Notes: generated from the letters alone by a model not told the origin. A stretch of DNA of 44,483 nucleotides from Kocuria tytonicola (GCF_003687455.1 NZ_PHOA01000008.1:1-44483); one strand, 5' to 3'; positions 20,159 through 29,413 are shown, counted from the stretch's first letter. Numbers and translations are program-made.

Positions 20159-20246
20159 TCGCGAGACGGCGCGCAGGGAACCCTGAAGATCCTGGGTCTG
20201 CCCGGCTGATCGGGCCCGGGCTGCGGTCCCGGGAGGGGCAGACATG

Positions 20247-20278
20247 ACTGTGGGCCCGGCGTGCGCCGGGCCCACAGT
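20247..20278. terminator. Strong bidirectional hairpin
   Basis: The 14-base arms ACTGTGGGCCCGGC (20247-20260) and GCCGGGCCCACAGT (20265-20278) surround a GTGC loop. The hairpin lies between the plus-strand GNAT and the minus-strand membrane protein gene that stops at 20389. Confidence 0.65.
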
Positions 20279-20388
20279 GTGCAACAACTTCACGCGGTGG
20301 TGTTTCGTCGGTTCAGACGATGCGGCGGGTGTCCAAGCCAAGGACAGAACCTGTCCTCTGCTGCCGGGCCCCCACCTACCGGGGAGGA

Positions 20389-21165
20389 TCAGCGGTTGCG
20401 GCGCTGAACGTCCGTGTCACCGGTGCGAGCCACCGAGCGGGAACCGAAGAGACCCGCCAGGGACGCGATGATGGCCCCGATCAGCAGGCCCACGAAGCTC
20501 CAGATGGCACCCGAAGCAGCGGTGTCTGCGGCCTGTTCGGCCTTCGGTGCGGCATCCTTGGCGGCCTGGCTGGCCTTCTGCTGGGCGTCCTGAGCCGCCT
20601 GGCTGGCCTCCGAGGGGTCAATGCTGGGGGCAGCCGAAGCAACCATGTCAGCGTTCTGTCCGGCAGCATTAGCCGCCGTGGAGGTGAGGGAACCCAGCGC
20701 GCCTCCTGCAGCACCCAAAATGCCGCCGGCCAGGAGGGAAGCAAGCACGAGAGCCGTCAAAAGGGACGTGGCCCAGGTGAGGAAACCGTGGATCAGACCC
20801 GCCCGGCCTGCGAGCAGCCCGGCGACGAACCCGCCAGCCGCGAGGGACAGGGCGAGGGAGATCACGGACCAGATGCCGGTGGCGATGCCCACGCCTTCAC
20901 CCGGGTTGGCCGAAGTGAGGTTGAGGTTGCCCAGACCAAGTGCGGCAGTGATGAAGGACAGCAGGATCAGTAGCGCGAGGAAAGTGACCACGCCCGCGAT
21001 GACCGCTCCCCAGGAGATGTTCTTGACATCACCGCTGCGGCGGTCGCCCAGGAGATCGTCCTTCCAGGAGGGCTTCGAGTTCTTCACGGGCGCAACGTCG
21101 TGATCGTGATTCACAGTCACTGCCTGCGATCCAGAGTGATCCCCCGTGGGGTTATTCTTCGTCAA
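20389..21165 (-). CDS. Multi-pass membrane protein with Ala/Gln-rich loop, function unknown
   Basis: About 258 residues if translation starts at TTG 21165. The frame is open to GTG 21252, but the extra codons have low G/C third positions and look non-coding. After a polar N-terminus (SKPSWKDDLLGDRRSGDVKN) come hydrophobic segments: WGAVIAGVVTFLALLILLSF, a GIWSVISLALSLAAGGFVAG segment, FLTWATSLLTALVLASLLAG, and a last one IWSFVGLLIGAIIASLAGLF. Between the last two lies an Ala/Gln/Lys-rich stretch (SQAAQDAQQKASQAAKDAAP) like an extended helix or coiled coil. The layout resembles YrzE/TIGR04086-type envelope proteins, without enough evidence to name it. Confidence 0.72.
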   Translation of the reverse strand: MTKNNPTGDHSGSQAVTVNHDHDVAPVKNSKPSWKDDLLGDRRSGDVKNISWGAVIAGVVTFLALLILLSFITAALGLGNLNLTSANPGEGVGIATGIWSVISLALSLAAGGFVAGLLAGRAGLIHGFLTWATSLLTALVLASLLAGGILGAAGGALGSLTSTAANAAGQNADMVASAAPSIDPSEASQAAQDAQQKASQAAKDAAPKAEQAADTAASGAIWSFVGLLIGAIIASLAGLFGSRSVARTGDTDVQRRNR

Positions 21166-21270
21166 GGTGAGATTCCGTTCGTGGTGGTTGATCCGCCTTG
21201 CGGGCGGGTACGTCAAGTGTGCAGAGTGATCCTGTCCTGTCGGCTGGACCACACGCCTGCCTAGAGCAGA

Positions 21271-21301
21271 AAATTATGCCCACCGTATGGTATCGTACCA
21301 A
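21271..21301 (-). promoter_or_regulatory. Candidate promoter of the membrane protein gene
   Basis: On the minus strand TTGGTA (21296-21301) and CATAAT (21271-21276) are separated by 19 bases. The -35 region overlaps an inverted repeat TGGTA-TCG-TACCA (21288-21300). The spacing is slightly long. The AT content is high for this DNA. Confidence 0.35.
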
Positions 21302-21416
21302 GCCGGGAAAACTGTGCGGGACTCTTGAGGGTCGCCGGTGAAGGCGGCAGGAACGTCCACCCCCGGGGGGAGGAAATTCCCCCGGCAGGCACGCGGACCC
21401 GCCCGGTGCCCGTGTG

Positions 21417-21965
21417 TCAGCGCAGCCAGTCCTCGAAGCGCGTGGCGGTGATGAACGCGTCCTGCGGGATCAGCCCGCCGTTCGCGATGCCGCGCCCCAG
21501 GTAGGGCGCCTCCCTGACCACCGCCGGGCGTTGCCCGCCCAGGTCCCCGCCGACCATGAGGATGCGGCGGGCGAAGTTCGCGATGGTGTCCGCCTCGGGA
21601 CCGCGGACCGCGCGGATCTCGTGCCGGGCCTGCCGAGGTGCGGTGGCGGCGTCGGCCACGACGTCCGCGACTTCCTCGCGCAGGGCGGGTGCCATGAGCA
21701 TGGTGGGTGCCAGCGCCACCGGGCCCTTGTTGACCATGCCCATGGTGGCGGGGATGAAGTCGAACCACTGGGTGGAGCGCACCGTGACGGACGGGACGGG
21801 GGCCTGCTGGTAAATGCTCTCCTGCACGGCCTTGCCCTTGTAGTAGCCGTCCCCGCCGTTGAGGCGCGGGTCCGCCGCACCGGCGATGGACAGGTACACG
21901 ATCCGCCCCACGCCCTGCTCATGTGCCGCCGGGGTGATGTTCGATGCCGCTCGGTGCGGTCCCCC
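21417..21965 (-). pseudogene. 5'-truncated NAD(P)-binding SDR (NmrA-like) remnant
   Basis: The readable part starts just after the photolyase stop, in the same frame, as ASNITPAAHEQGVGRIVYLS. It continues to the stop at 21417. This aligns by eye with the middle of NAD-dependent epimerase/NmrA-type proteins (NLVAAAREAGVRRIVYLSS-like), with a substrate-region stretch STQWFDFIPATMGMV. The N-terminal Rossmann strand and the dinucleotide glycine motif TGxTGxxG are missing, and nothing like them lies upstream. A GTG at 21911 could start a 164-residue product, but it would lack the cofactor site. I read this as a deletion remnant at the photolyase junction. Confidence 0.65.
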
Positions 21966-23291
21966 CTATAGGGACGTGAACAGCTCCAGCGCGTGCGCCC
22001 GGGACTCCTTGAGGTCCACGATGGGCTCCACACCCTCCTGCCGTCCGTTCCAGCGGTCCACGTAGCCGAAGTCCGGGTCGAACTTCTTCTGCTGCGTCTC
22101 GGCGTTGAAGATCCGGAAGTAGGGCGCGGCGTCCGTGCCGCACCCGGCCACCCACTGCCAGTTGTGGGGGTTGCTCGCGGGGTCCGCGTCCACCAGGGTG
22201 TCCCAGAACCACTGCTCACCCAGGCGCCAGTCGATCAGCAGGTTCTTGGACAGCAGGGACGCCACCACCATGCGCACCCGGTTCTGCATGGTCCCGGTCT
22301 CCCACAGCTCGTGCATCCCGGCGTCCACGAGCGGGATCCCGGTGCGCCCCTGCTGCCACGCTGCGAGCGCGTCCTCGTCCAGCGGTGGCCAGGGGAAGGC
22401 GTCGAACTTCGGATTGATGTTCCGGGTGGCCATCCCCGGGTGGACGTAGAGGTTGTACCAGGAGAACTCGCGCCACCCCAGCTCGGTGAGGAACTTCCCG
22501 GGGTTCTCGGCACGGTGCAGGGCGGTGTGCCACACGGTGTGCGGACTGATCTCGCCCCAGCGCAGGTGGGGTGAAAGCCCGGAGGTGGCGGGCTTCGCGG
22601 GCACGTCCCGGTCCTCGGCGTAGCGGGGCAGCCGCTCGTCCAGGAACTCGTCCAGCCGCTCGTGCGCGGCCCGCTCCCCCACGGTCCACGTGCGCGCGAG
22701 CCCCCCGGACCAGTCCGGACGGGTGGGCAGCAGCCCCCAGTCCGCCAGGGCGTCGGACGCCGGCGCTGGATCGGCGGGCACCACGGCCGACGGCGCCGGG
22801 TACGGTTCCCGGGGCGGCGGGCCGCTCGTGCACGCGCGCCAGAACGGCGTGAACACCCGGTACGGGTCCCCGTTCTGGGTGGAGACGGTCCACGGCTCGA
22901 ACATGAGCGATCCGGCATACGAGTGGGCGTCCACCCCGTTCACCCCGGCCCACTCCTTGAGCCCGGCGTCCACCGCGCGCTCGGGGCCGCCGTAGCGCCG
23001 GTTCCACAGCAGCCGGTCCGCGCCGGTCTCCCGCACGACGCCGGGCACCACCTCCCCTGCCGGGCCGCGCCGCAGGGTGAGGGGCACCCCCAGCCCCGCG
23101 AGGTCCTCGGCCAGGGAGGTCAGGGAGTGGTGCAGCCACCACCTGGCGGCCCCACCGAGCGGGCGGACGCCCTCCGACTCCTCGTCCAGGACGTAGAGGC
23201 ACACCACGGGCTCGCCGTGGGAGACGGCCTCGTGCAGGGCGGGGTGGTCCCCCACCCGGAGGTCGTCGCGGAACAGCACCACGGTGGTCAT
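21966..23291 (-). CDS. phr: Deoxyribodipyrimidine photolyase (cryptochrome/photolyase family)
   Basis: A 441-residue enzyme that repairs UV pyrimidine dimers using light and reduced FAD. The N-terminal antenna domain begins TTVVLFRDDLRVGDHPALHE. The C-terminal FAD domain holds LSPHLRWGEISPHTVWH, LGWREFSWYNLYVHPGM and GRTGIPLVDAGMHELWETG. It then has MQNRVRMVVASLLSKNLLID and the conserved NPHNWQWVAGCGTDAAPYFR. The photolyase signature and tryptophans are intact, and length is normal for bacterial CPD photolyases (about 440-470). Start ATG 23291. The SDR remnant follows directly after the stop. Confidence 0.95.
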   Translation of the reverse strand: MTTVVLFRDDLRVGDHPALHEAVSHGEPVVCLYVLDEESEGVRPLGGAARWWLHHSLTSLAEDLAGLGVPLTLRRGPAGEVVPGVVRETGADRLLWNRRYGGPERAVDAGLKEWAGVNGVDAHSYAGSLMFEPWTVSTQNGDPYRVFTPFWRACTSGPPPREPYPAPSAVVPADPAPASDALADWGLLPTRPDWSGGLARTWTVGERAAHERLDEFLDERLPRYAEDRDVPAKPATSGLSPHLRWGEISPHTVWHTALHRAENPGKFLTELGWREFSWYNLYVHPGMATRNINPKFDAFPWPPLDEDALAAWQQGRTGIPLVDAGMHELWETGTMQNRVRMVVASLLSKNLLIDWRLGEQWFWDTLVDADPASNPHNWQWVAGCGTDAAPYFRIFNAETQQKKFDPDFGYVDRWNGRQEGVEPIVDLKESRAHALELFTSL

Positions 23292-23327
23292 CTGGACTCC
23301 TCACCCGTTCTGTCGTGGGTGTGCAAC

Positions 23328-23354
23328 GACCCCCGCTGCTCAGCAGCGGGGGTC
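23328..23354 (-). terminator. Hairpin terminator of the amino-acid transporter
   Basis: GACCCCCGCTGCT (23328-23340) pairs with AGCAGCGGGGGTC (23342-23354). It lies 129 bases beyond the minus-strand transporter stop and 37 bases upstream of the photolyase start, so it separates the two. Confidence 0.6.
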
Positions 23355-23482
23355 GCGGCCTCGGTCACGGCCAATCTACACAGCGGGGCCGCACCGGGCC
23401 CGGGGCGGAAGGCCCGCAGCGGTGTGCACCGCGCCACCGGTGGCCGGGCGCGGACCCGGCCGTGCGGCGTCGTCGTGCGGCG

Positions 23483-24811
23483 TCAGGAGACCAGGCCGTA
23501 GATGATGCCGCTCACGGCCACCAGACCGGCCACCGTGACGAACACGTTGGAAATCTTGCCGCGGTAGGGCTCCAGTGCGGGCAGCTTGCGGATGGCGTAC
23601 ATGGGCATCAGGTAGAGGATCACCGCGATCACCGGCCCGGCGAGGGACTCGATGAGCGAGAGGATGCTGGGGTTCGCAATGGCCACGAGCCACGCGGTGA
23701 CGAAGATGAACACGGCCACGGCGGTCTTGAGGGCCTTGTCGCTGATCTTCGTGCCCCGGGGGTCCACGGTGGAGCGGACGACGCCCACGGCACCCTCGGC
23801 GGCACCCATGTAGTGCCCGAAGAAGGAGGAGGCGATCGCGGCGAGCGCCACGGCGGGGCCCAGGTAGGCGATGAACGGGCTGCCGTGCTCGTTGGCCAGA
23901 TAGGACAGCACGGGCAGGTTCTGGGCCTTGGCGCCCTGCAGCCCGGTGGGGCCCAGCGCCAGGACGCAGGACCACACGAAGCCCATGGTGAAGATGACCA
24001 GCAGCACGGTGCTGCGCTTGAGCACCACGGAGGCGCGTTCGCTCGCGCGTTCCCCGTACTCGTGCTTCATGGCCACGGAGAACTGGGAGATGGCGGGCGA
24101 GTGGTTGAACGCGAACACCAGCACCGGGATGATCATCCACACGGACATCAGGAAGTCACCGGGGGCGGGCGCGCCCTGGAAGACGCTGAGGTCCCAGCTG
24201 GGGATCAGGTAGAGCGTCACGCCCAGCAGGATCAGGATCAGCGGGTAGACCAGCCACTGCGTGATGATCAGCATGATCCGCTGGCCCGCGAGCATCACGG
24301 CCATCATGGCGGCCACGAGCAGCCCGGAGAGCAGCCAGCGCGGCGGGGACGCCAGGTGGAACTGGTTGACCAGGAGGCTGTCCACGGTGTTGGTGATGCC
24401 CACGCCGTAGATCAGCACGATCGGGTAGATGGCCAGGAAGTACACCACGGTGATCACGCGGCCCAGGCCCTCGCCGAAGGCCTTGCGGGCCACGCCGGTG
24501 ATGTCCTCGCCGGGCACCGGGGAGGCGCAGACGAAGCGGGAGAGCGCCCGGTGGGACAGGTACGTCATGGGCCCGATCAGGATGGTGACGACCAGCAGCG
24601 GCCACAGCCCGCCGAGACCCGCGTTGATGGGCAGGAAGAGCACACCCGCACCCACGGCGGTGCCGAACAGGGAGATGGCCCAGTTGGTCTCGAACCGGCG
24701 GTTCGCGTGACCCGCGGCAGGGGTCTGCGCGGGGGTCGCCGCAGTCGTGGCCGTAGCCGCGGAGGCCCCTCCGGCATGGGCGGTCGTGGGGTCGTGGTCG
24801 TGTTCCGCCAC
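23483..24811 (-). CDS. HAAAP-family amino-acid transporter (SdaC/TdcC serine/threonine-like)
   Basis: A 442-residue membrane transporter with about eleven hydrophobic segments. GTG 24811, preceded by CGGAG, is preferred over an upstream TTG at 24847. After a polar His/Ala/Thr-rich leader of about 35 residues, the sequence FETNWAISLFGTAVGAGVLF begins the first membrane helix. LPINAGLGGLWPL and VFAFNHSPAISQFS, also present, are typical of hydroxy/aromatic amino-acid permeases (TC 2.A.42), as is SSFFGHYMGAAEG. These import serine, threonine or aromatic amino acids with protons. Substrate is not determined. A good promoter lies at 24880-24908. Confidence 0.9.
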   Translation of the reverse strand: MAEHDHDPTTAHAGGASAATATTAATPAQTPAAGHANRRFETNWAISLFGTAVGAGVLFLPINAGLGGLWPLLVVTILIGPMTYLSHRALSRFVCASPVPGEDITGVARKAFGEGLGRVITVVYFLAIYPIVLIYGVGITNTVDSLLVNQFHLASPPRWLLSGLLVAAMMAVMLAGQRIMLIITQWLVYPLILILLGVTLYLIPSWDLSVFQGAPAPGDFLMSVWMIIPVLVFAFNHSPAISQFSVAMKHEYGERASERASVVLKRSTVLLVIFTMGFVWSCVLALGPTGLQGAKAQNLPVLSYLANEHGSPFIAYLGPAVALAAIASSFFGHYMGAAEGAVGVVRSTVDPRGTKISDKALKTAVAVFIFVTAWLVAIANPSILSLIESLAGPVIAVILYLMPMYAIRKLPALEPYRGKISNVFVTVAGLVAVSGIIYGLVS

Positions 24812-24879
24812 CGGGGTCTCCGTGCTGTCGGGGAAAGGGAAGAGCAAGAGGATGCGGACACCCTGTGAGCCGGATCATA

Positions 24880-24908
24880 GTTATACGCGACTCACCCGGA
24901 TTGTTCAA
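24880..24908 (-). promoter_or_regulatory. Sigma-70-type promoter of the HAAAP transporter
   Basis: On the minus strand TTGAAC (24903-24908), a 17-base spacer and TATAAC (24880-24885) match the vegetative promoter consensus well. The predicted leader is about 60 bases. The -35 box overlaps the palindrome TTGTTCAACAA (24901-24911), a possible operator. Confidence 0.6.
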
Positions 24909-25036
24909 CAAGTTTACGTTGTCCCGGGTCACACCGTCTTCGACGACGCCGCCGCGCCCCGGCAAAGAGTGGTGCGCAACCACATGGCGCGCCACACGAT
25001 GTGTCGTCGCGTGTCCCCCGCGCACAGGGCGCCCCG

Positions 25037-25042
25037 TAGCAT
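25037..25042 (+). promoter_or_regulatory. Candidate -10 box for a leaderless OhrR-like transcript
   Basis: TAGCAT ends six bases before the ATG at 25049, and no ribosome-binding site is visible. That spacing is typical of leaderless actinobacterial transcripts. No clear -35 box is seen. Confidence 0.35.
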
Positions 25043-25048
25043 GTGTGC

Positions 25049-25471
25049 ATGAATCCCGATCTCCGCCTGGACACGCAGCTGTGCTTCGCGCTGTATTCGG
25101 CCTCCCGCAAGGTCACCAGCGCGTACCGGGAACCCCTGACGAAAATGGGGGTCACCTACCCCCAGTACCTGGTGCTGCTGGTGCTGTGGGAGCAGGACCA
25201 CCGCACCGTGAACCAGCTGGGTGAGGCCCTGATGCTGGACAGCGGCACCCTCTCCCCCCTGCTGCGCCGCATGGAGAACGCCGGTTTCGTGACCCGCCGC
25301 CGCTCCGAGCAGGACGAGCGCTCCGTGGTCGTGTCCCTCACGGACGCCGGCCGCGCCCTCGAGGAGGACGCGGCCGGGATGCAGGAGGACCTGCTGGACA
25401 GCCTGGACATGAGCGTCCAGGAACGGGTGGTCCTGCACGATCTGGCGCAGAAGCTGTACCGCGTGCTCTGA
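25049..25471 (+). CDS. ohrR: MarR-family regulator, OhrR-like organic-peroxide sensor
   Basis: A 140-residue winged-helix repressor. The N-terminal LDTQLCFALYSASRKVTSAY carries the single reactive cysteine (Cys13), which in OhrR is oxidised by organic hydroperoxides. VTYPQYLVLLVLWEQD, LDSGTLSPLLRRMENAGFV and the wing RRRSEQDERSVVVSLT are classic OhrR sequence. Start ATG 25049 is used; a GTG at 25043 adds two residues. No ohr peroxidase gene lies in the window, so its target is either distant or the divergent HAAAP transporter region. Inverted repeats such as GTGGTGCGCAACCAC upstream could be operators. Confidence 0.88.
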   Translation: MNPDLRLDTQLCFALYSASRKVTSAYREPLTKMGVTYPQYLVLLVLWEQDHRTVNQLGEALMLDSGTLSPLLRRMENAGFVTRRRSEQDERSVVVSLTDAGRALEEDAAGMQEDLLDSLDMSVQERVVLHDLAQKLYRVL

Positions 25472-25594
25472 CGCGCCGCGCGGGCGGCTGCCGCCACCAC
25501 CCTCCGAGCCCGCGCACCCGCGCCGGAACTGCCTGCCCCGCGAACGGGGGGCGCCGGGGAGGCCGCGGGCGGCGGCGTCGTCCGGGCGCGGGAA

Positions 25595-25627
25595 AGCCCC
25601 GGCGCGCGGGGTGTGCGCACCGGGGCT
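25595..25627 (-). terminator. Terminator of the permease/hutG operon
   Basis: AGCCCCGG (25595-25602) and CCGGGGCT (25620-25627) form a stem. On the minus strand it is followed by a short T-run (GGGGCTTTCC), a normal intrinsic terminator shape. It lies just after the permease stop at 25642. Confidence 0.65.
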
Positions 25628-25641
25628 CCGGCGGTGGCTGA

Positions 25642-27096
25642 TCAGGTGCGGGGCAGGGTGATCAGCGCGGTGTGGTCGTCCAGGTCGGGACGGTGGCGGC
25701 CACCGCCCTTGACGAACAGCGCGTAGCCCACGCCCAGCAGGGCGAGCCACACGACGCCCACGACCAGCGCCACGCGGGTGTCCGGGAACCAGCCGAGCAG
25801 CACGATCACGAACAGGATGCCGGCGGTCGCGGCCCACGAGGCCACGGGCCAGAACGGCACCTTGAACGCGGACTCGGGGCGGTTCTTGCGCTCGATCTCG
25901 CGGCGCATGGCGATGTGCGAGAGCAGGATCATGAGCCACACCCACACGGTGGCGAACGTGGCGATGGAGGCGATCACCAGGAACACGTCCTCGGGGATCA
26001 GCGCGTTGAGGACCACGCCGATGCCCAGGGCCACGCCCATGACCACCACGGTGAGCCAGGGGACGCCGTTCTTCGAGACCTTGGTGAACGCGTGGGGCGC
26101 CTGCCCCTGCTCCGCGAGGCCGAAGAGCATGCGCCCGGCGCCGAAGGTGTCCGCGTTGATGGCGGAGATGGCGGCCACGATGACCACCACGTTCAGAATG
26201 GATGCCGCCGCGGGAATGCCCAGGGCGGAGAAGATCTGCACGAAGGGGCTGGCCTCGCCCGTGATCTCGGTCCACGGGACCAGGGACATGATGACCACCA
26301 TGGTGCCCACGTAGAACAGCAGGATGCGCGCGGGCACGGCATTGACGGCCTTGGGGATGGAACGGGCGGGATCCCCGGCCTCACCCGCGGTGATGCCGAT
26401 GGTCTCGATGCCGCCGAACGCGAAGACCACCACGGACAGCGCGGCCAGCAGACCGCCCACGCCGTGGGGCATGAACCCGCCGTGGTCCACGAGGTTCTGC
26501 AGCCCCACGGGCTGGCCCGGTGCGAACGAGGTGCCGATGACCATGAGGACGATGCCGCCCACGATCATGGCGATGATGGCCCCCACCTTGATGATGGTCA
26601 GCCAGAACTCCATCTCCCCGAAGATCTTCACCTTGCGGGTGTTGATCGCGGCAATGAAGAGGATCACCGCGGCCACCCAGATCCAGCGGGGGGTGTCCGG
26701 GAACCAGAAGCCCATGTACACGCCGAACGCGGTGACGTCCGCGATGGCCACCACGATCATCTCGAACACGAACGTCCAGCCCGTGACGAAGCCCGCGAAG
26801 GGGCCCAGGTAGCGCGCGGCGTACTGGCCGAACGAGCCGGGCACGGGGTGGCGCACGGCCATCTCTCCCAGGGCCCGCATGACCATGTAGACCACCGCTC
26901 CGGCAATCAGGTACGCCAGGATCACGGAGGGCCCGGCCGCCTGGATGGCGGTGGCGGAGCCGTAGAACAGGCCCGTGCCGATCGCGGAGCCCAGCGCGAT
27001 GAACTGGATGTGGCGCATGCTCAGACCACGGGACAGCGTGGGGTGACCCGCGCCGCCCTGCTGCGGTGCGGGCGGCGGGGATGCGGGACTACTCAT
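25642..27096 (-). CDS. APC-family amino-acid permease, probable histidine permease
   Basis: A 484-residue transporter of the AAT group with about twelve hydrophobic segments. The first region, [20 protein letters not shown], and the later [20 protein letters not shown] are typical, as is [18 protein letters not shown]. Relatives include ProY, AroP and HutM-like permeases. Its ATG 27096 overlaps the hutG end by eight bases, and AGGAG lies within the hutG tail. Histidine is therefore the best guess for substrate. Proline or GABA cannot be ruled out by sequence. Confidence 0.9.
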   Translation of the reverse strand: MSSPASPPPAPQQGGAGHPTLSRGLSMRHIQFIALGSAIGTGLFYGSATAIQAAGPSVILAYLIAGAVVYMVMRALGEMAVRHPVPGSFGQYAARYLGPFAGFVTGWTFVFEMIVVAIADVTAFGVYMGFWFPDTPRWIWVAAVILFIAAINTRKVKIFGEMEFWLTIIKVGAIIAMIVGGIVLMVIGTSFAPGQPVGLQNLVDHGGFMPHGVGGLLAALSVVVFAFGGIETIGITAGEAGDPARSIPKAVNAVPARILLFYVGTMVVIMSLVPWTEITGEASPFVQIFSALGIPAAASILNVVVIVAAISAINADTFGAGRMLFGLAEQGQAPHAFTKVSKNGVPWLTVVVMGVALGIGVVLNALIPEDVFLVIASIATFATVWVWLMILLSHIAMRREIERKNRPESAFKVPFWPVASWAATAGILFVIVLLGWFPDTRVALVVGVVWLALLGVGYALFVKGGGRHRPDLDDHTALITLPRT

Positions 27097-28273
27097 GGCG
27101 CTCTCCTGTGGTGTTCCCGGCGGGGCCGGTGGCTGGTTCGGGTGCCTCGTCGTCGGTCGAGGCGGCAGACGGCACCGCGTCGGGTGCCGCGGTCGCCGCT
27201 CCGGGGTACGACGCCGCGGCGGCGCCCCCGGTGCGCTGGGACGACGCCGCGGCGGCGCCCTCCGCGTGCGGGGACGTTCCCCCGGGTGCCGAGTGGGGCG
27301 TCGTCGTGCTCAGCGCGTCGTGCGCCAGGGTGGTGATGAGGCGGGCGGCGGCGCGGGCGGTGCGGCCGTCCACGTCCATGCGGGGCAGCAGCTCCACCAC
27401 GTCCACCAGGACCAGTTTGCCGCTGCGGGCCACGCGGTGGCACACGGCCTGGATGGTCTCCAGGGGAACACCGTATCCGGCGGGGGCGCTCACGCCGGGC
27501 GCCACGGCGGCGGGCAGGACGTCCAGGTCGATGCTCAGGTGCACGGCGTCCACCCGTTCCAGCATCCGCTCCACGGTGGCCAGCACGTGGTCCAGGAGGC
27601 GCGGGGCGCACTGCTCATCGGTGAGGTGCTCGACGCCCAGCTCCTCCGCGGTGCGGAAGAGGACGCCGGTGTTGTTGGGTTCGCTGATCCCCAGCACCGT
27701 GTAGTCGAACGTGCGCCCGGACTCCTGGTCCGCACGGGCCATCTGCAGGAACGGGGTGCCAGAGGACGGCTCGTCCGCCTGGCGCAGGTCGAAGTGGGCG
27801 TCCAGGTTCAGCACGCCCACACGCTGGCCCCTCAGGCGTTCGCTGCGGGTGCGGCCCAGGTAGCTGCCCCACGCGGTGTCGTGGCCGCCGCCCAGGACGA
27901 CCACGGGGTTCCCGGTGTCCAGGAGTCGTGCAACCTGGTCCCCCAGGGTGTCCTGACCGCCCTCCAGGTCCCGGTCCGGGACCACCACGGTCCCGGCGTC
28001 GTGAATGCCGAAATCGGCATGCATTGCCAGCGGGGCGAGCGCGGCGCGCAGGGCGTCCGGGCCCTCGGAGGCACCCACGCGGCCCTTGTTGCGGCGCACT
28101 CCCTCGTCGCAGGAGAAGCCGATGAGCTCGACGGCGGGGCCCTCAGTGGCGCTGCCCTGGCTGCCTGATTCTGGGCGCGCCTTCTGATGCCAGCGCAGGT
28201 GCTCGGGGGTGTCGCCGTCCGTTCGTCCGCTCCAGACGGAGTCGTCCGGTGGAGTGATCCGGGTGGGATTCAT
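27089..28273 (-). CDS. hutG: Formimidoylglutamase with an Ala/Thr/Pro-rich C-terminal tail
   Basis: A 394-residue ureohydrolase that cleaves N-formimidoyl-glutamate to glutamate and formamide, the last histidine-breakdown step. The Mn-binding motifs are present: [11 protein letters not shown] (about residues 123-133), [11 protein letters not shown] (about 152-162) and [16 protein letters not shown] (about 241-256). Start ATG 28273 follows GGAAAGGG. The catalytic part ends near residue 320. The remaining 70 or so residues are low complexity, with a duplicated GAAAAS element encoded by a 20-bp direct repeat. Most relatives lack this tail. It is divergent from hutR. Confidence 0.94.
   Translation of the reverse strand: MNPTRITPPDDSVWSGRTDGDTPEHLRWHQKARPESGSQGSATEGPAVELIGFSCDEGVRRNKGRVGASEGPDALRAALAPLAMHADFGIHDAGTVVVPDRDLEGGQDTLGDQVARLLDTGNPVVVLGGGHDTAWGSYLGRTRSERLRGQRVGVLNLDAHFDLRQADEPSSGTPFLQMARADQESGRTFDYTVLGISEPNNTGVLFRTAEELGVEHLTDEQCAPRLLDHVLATVERMLERVDAVHLSIDLDVLPAAVAPGVSAPAGYGVPLETIQAVCHRVARSGKLVLVDVVELLPRMDVDGRTARAAARLITTLAHDALSTTTPHSAPGGTSPHAEGAAAASSQRTGGAAAASYPGAATAAPDAVPSAASTDDEAPEPATGPAGNTTGERHE
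27208..27260. repeat. 20-bp direct repeat inside the hutG tail
   Basis: ACGACGCCGCGGCGGCGCCC occurs at 27208-27227 and 27241-27260, a 33-base (11-codon) period. It encodes the repeated GAAAAS stretch of the C-terminal tail. Confidence 0.85.
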
Positions 28274-28404
28274 GGAACGCCCTTTCCTGCGGTGCCTGCC
28301 CCCAGCGTGGCACGGTGCCGGGCACCCGCGAGTGTGATCTGAATTACGCTGCCCCCAGCCAATCCCACCACGGGGCGCGGAGACGAGGGCGCACACCAGA
28401 TATC

Positions 28405-28420
28405 GTCTGGTATTCCAGAC
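28405..28420. promoter_or_regulatory. HutR operator in the hutG/hutR divergent promoter
   Basis: GTCTGG-TATT-CCAGAC is a perfect inverted repeat about midway between hutG (28273) and hutR (28542). A further CCAGA at 28396-28400 pairs with the same TCTGG. It fits the TCTG-type motif with CCAGA end that I recall for the IclR regulator HutR of Corynebacterium resistens. It recurs before hutU. Confidence 0.78.
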
Positions 28421-28541
28421 ACGCAGATCGTACGACACACCGCGTGTCCGACGACGCCGCTCGCCGGGTTCCCGGGGTGGGGCACCACTGGTGGCCACGC
28501 TGCGTCGTCGTCACCCGCCACTGCTCGTCGAAGGAGACCCC

Positions 28542-29393
28542 ATGCCGGGAACCAAAGTGCCCGCCGCCCAGAGCACGCTGCGGATCCTGCGGTTCCTGGC
28601 GTCGCGGAAGGGGCCGGTGGCGGCGTCGTCGATTGCGACGGCGCTGCAGCTGCCGCGGTCCAGCGTGTACCACCTGCTGACGGTGATGACGGAGCAGGGG
28701 TTCGTGGTGCACCTGCCCGAGGAGCGGCTGTACGGGCTGGGGATCGCGGCGTTCGAGCTGTCGTCCGCGTACACGCGGCAGGACCCGATGGCGCGGCTGG
28801 GTGAGCCGCTGCTGCGCGCGCTGGTGGATGCGGTGGGCGAGAACGCGCACCTGGCGGTGATGCACGGGCGGGACGTGGTCTACGTGGTGGAGGAGCGGGC
28901 GCCGTACAAGCCGTCGCTGGTGACGAACGTGGGGGTGCGCATCCCGGCGCACCTCACGGCGAGCGGCCGCTCGATGCTCGCCGGTCTGCCCGCGGCGCAG
29001 GTGCGGGCGCTGTACCCGGACCGGGCGTCGTTCGCGTCCCGGTGGGAGAGCACGGCGATCACGACGCCGGGGCAGCTGCGCGCCGAGCTCTTGCGGACCC
29101 GTGAGCGCGGCTGGGCAGTCGAGGAGGGGGACGTGACGCCGAACTTCGCCTCCGTCGCAGTAGCGGCGCACGACCACCGAGGGCTGCCCGTGGCTGGCGT
29201 GGCGCTGACGTTCCTCGGGCACAGGACGGACGAGACACGACGGGCGGAGCTGGTGGAGCAGCTGCGGCGGACGGCGGAGGCGCTGACGCGGAGGTTGCAC
29301 GGGGCGGTGCCGGGGGTTGGGGCTGAGCGTTCCCGGGCCAGAAAGAAGCCGATATCGCAGATCACTTCACCTGCACGGCAATTTCGGTCCTGA
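28542..29393 (+). CDS. hutR: IclR-family regulator of histidine utilization
   Basis: A 283-residue regulator. ATG 28542 follows AAGGAG (28531-28536). The N-terminal winged helix is seen in STLRILRFLASRKGPVAAS and IATALQLPRSSVYHLLTVMT. The C-terminal IclR ligand domain includes VYVVEERAPYKPSLVTNVG and RIPAHLTASGRSMLAGLP. The latter carries the usual small-molecule pocket start. Its position beside hutG and the shared palindromes identify it as HutR by analogy with corynebacteria. It probably controls hutG-permease, itself and hutU-I-H. Whether it activates or represses is not shown by sequence. Confidence 0.9.
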   Translation: MPGTKVPAAQSTLRILRFLASRKGPVAASSIATALQLPRSSVYHLLTVMTEQGFVVHLPEERLYGLGIAAFELSSAYTRQDPMARLGEPLLRALVDAVGENAHLAVMHGRDVVYVVEERAPYKPSLVTNVGVRIPAHLTASGRSMLAGLPAAQVRALYPDRASFASRWESTAITTPGQLRAELLRTRERGWAVEEGDVTPNFASVAVAAHDHRGLPVAGVALTFLGHRTDETRRAELVEQLRRTAEALTRRLHGAVPGVGAERSRARKKPISQITSPARQFRS

Positions 29394-29413
29394 ACGGTGG
29401 TAAGACTGGGGAC

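Noticed and set aside
28330-28347. TGTGATCTGAATTACG as a fourth CRP box upstream of hutG
   Set aside because: Two mismatches in the second half-site; too weak to count.
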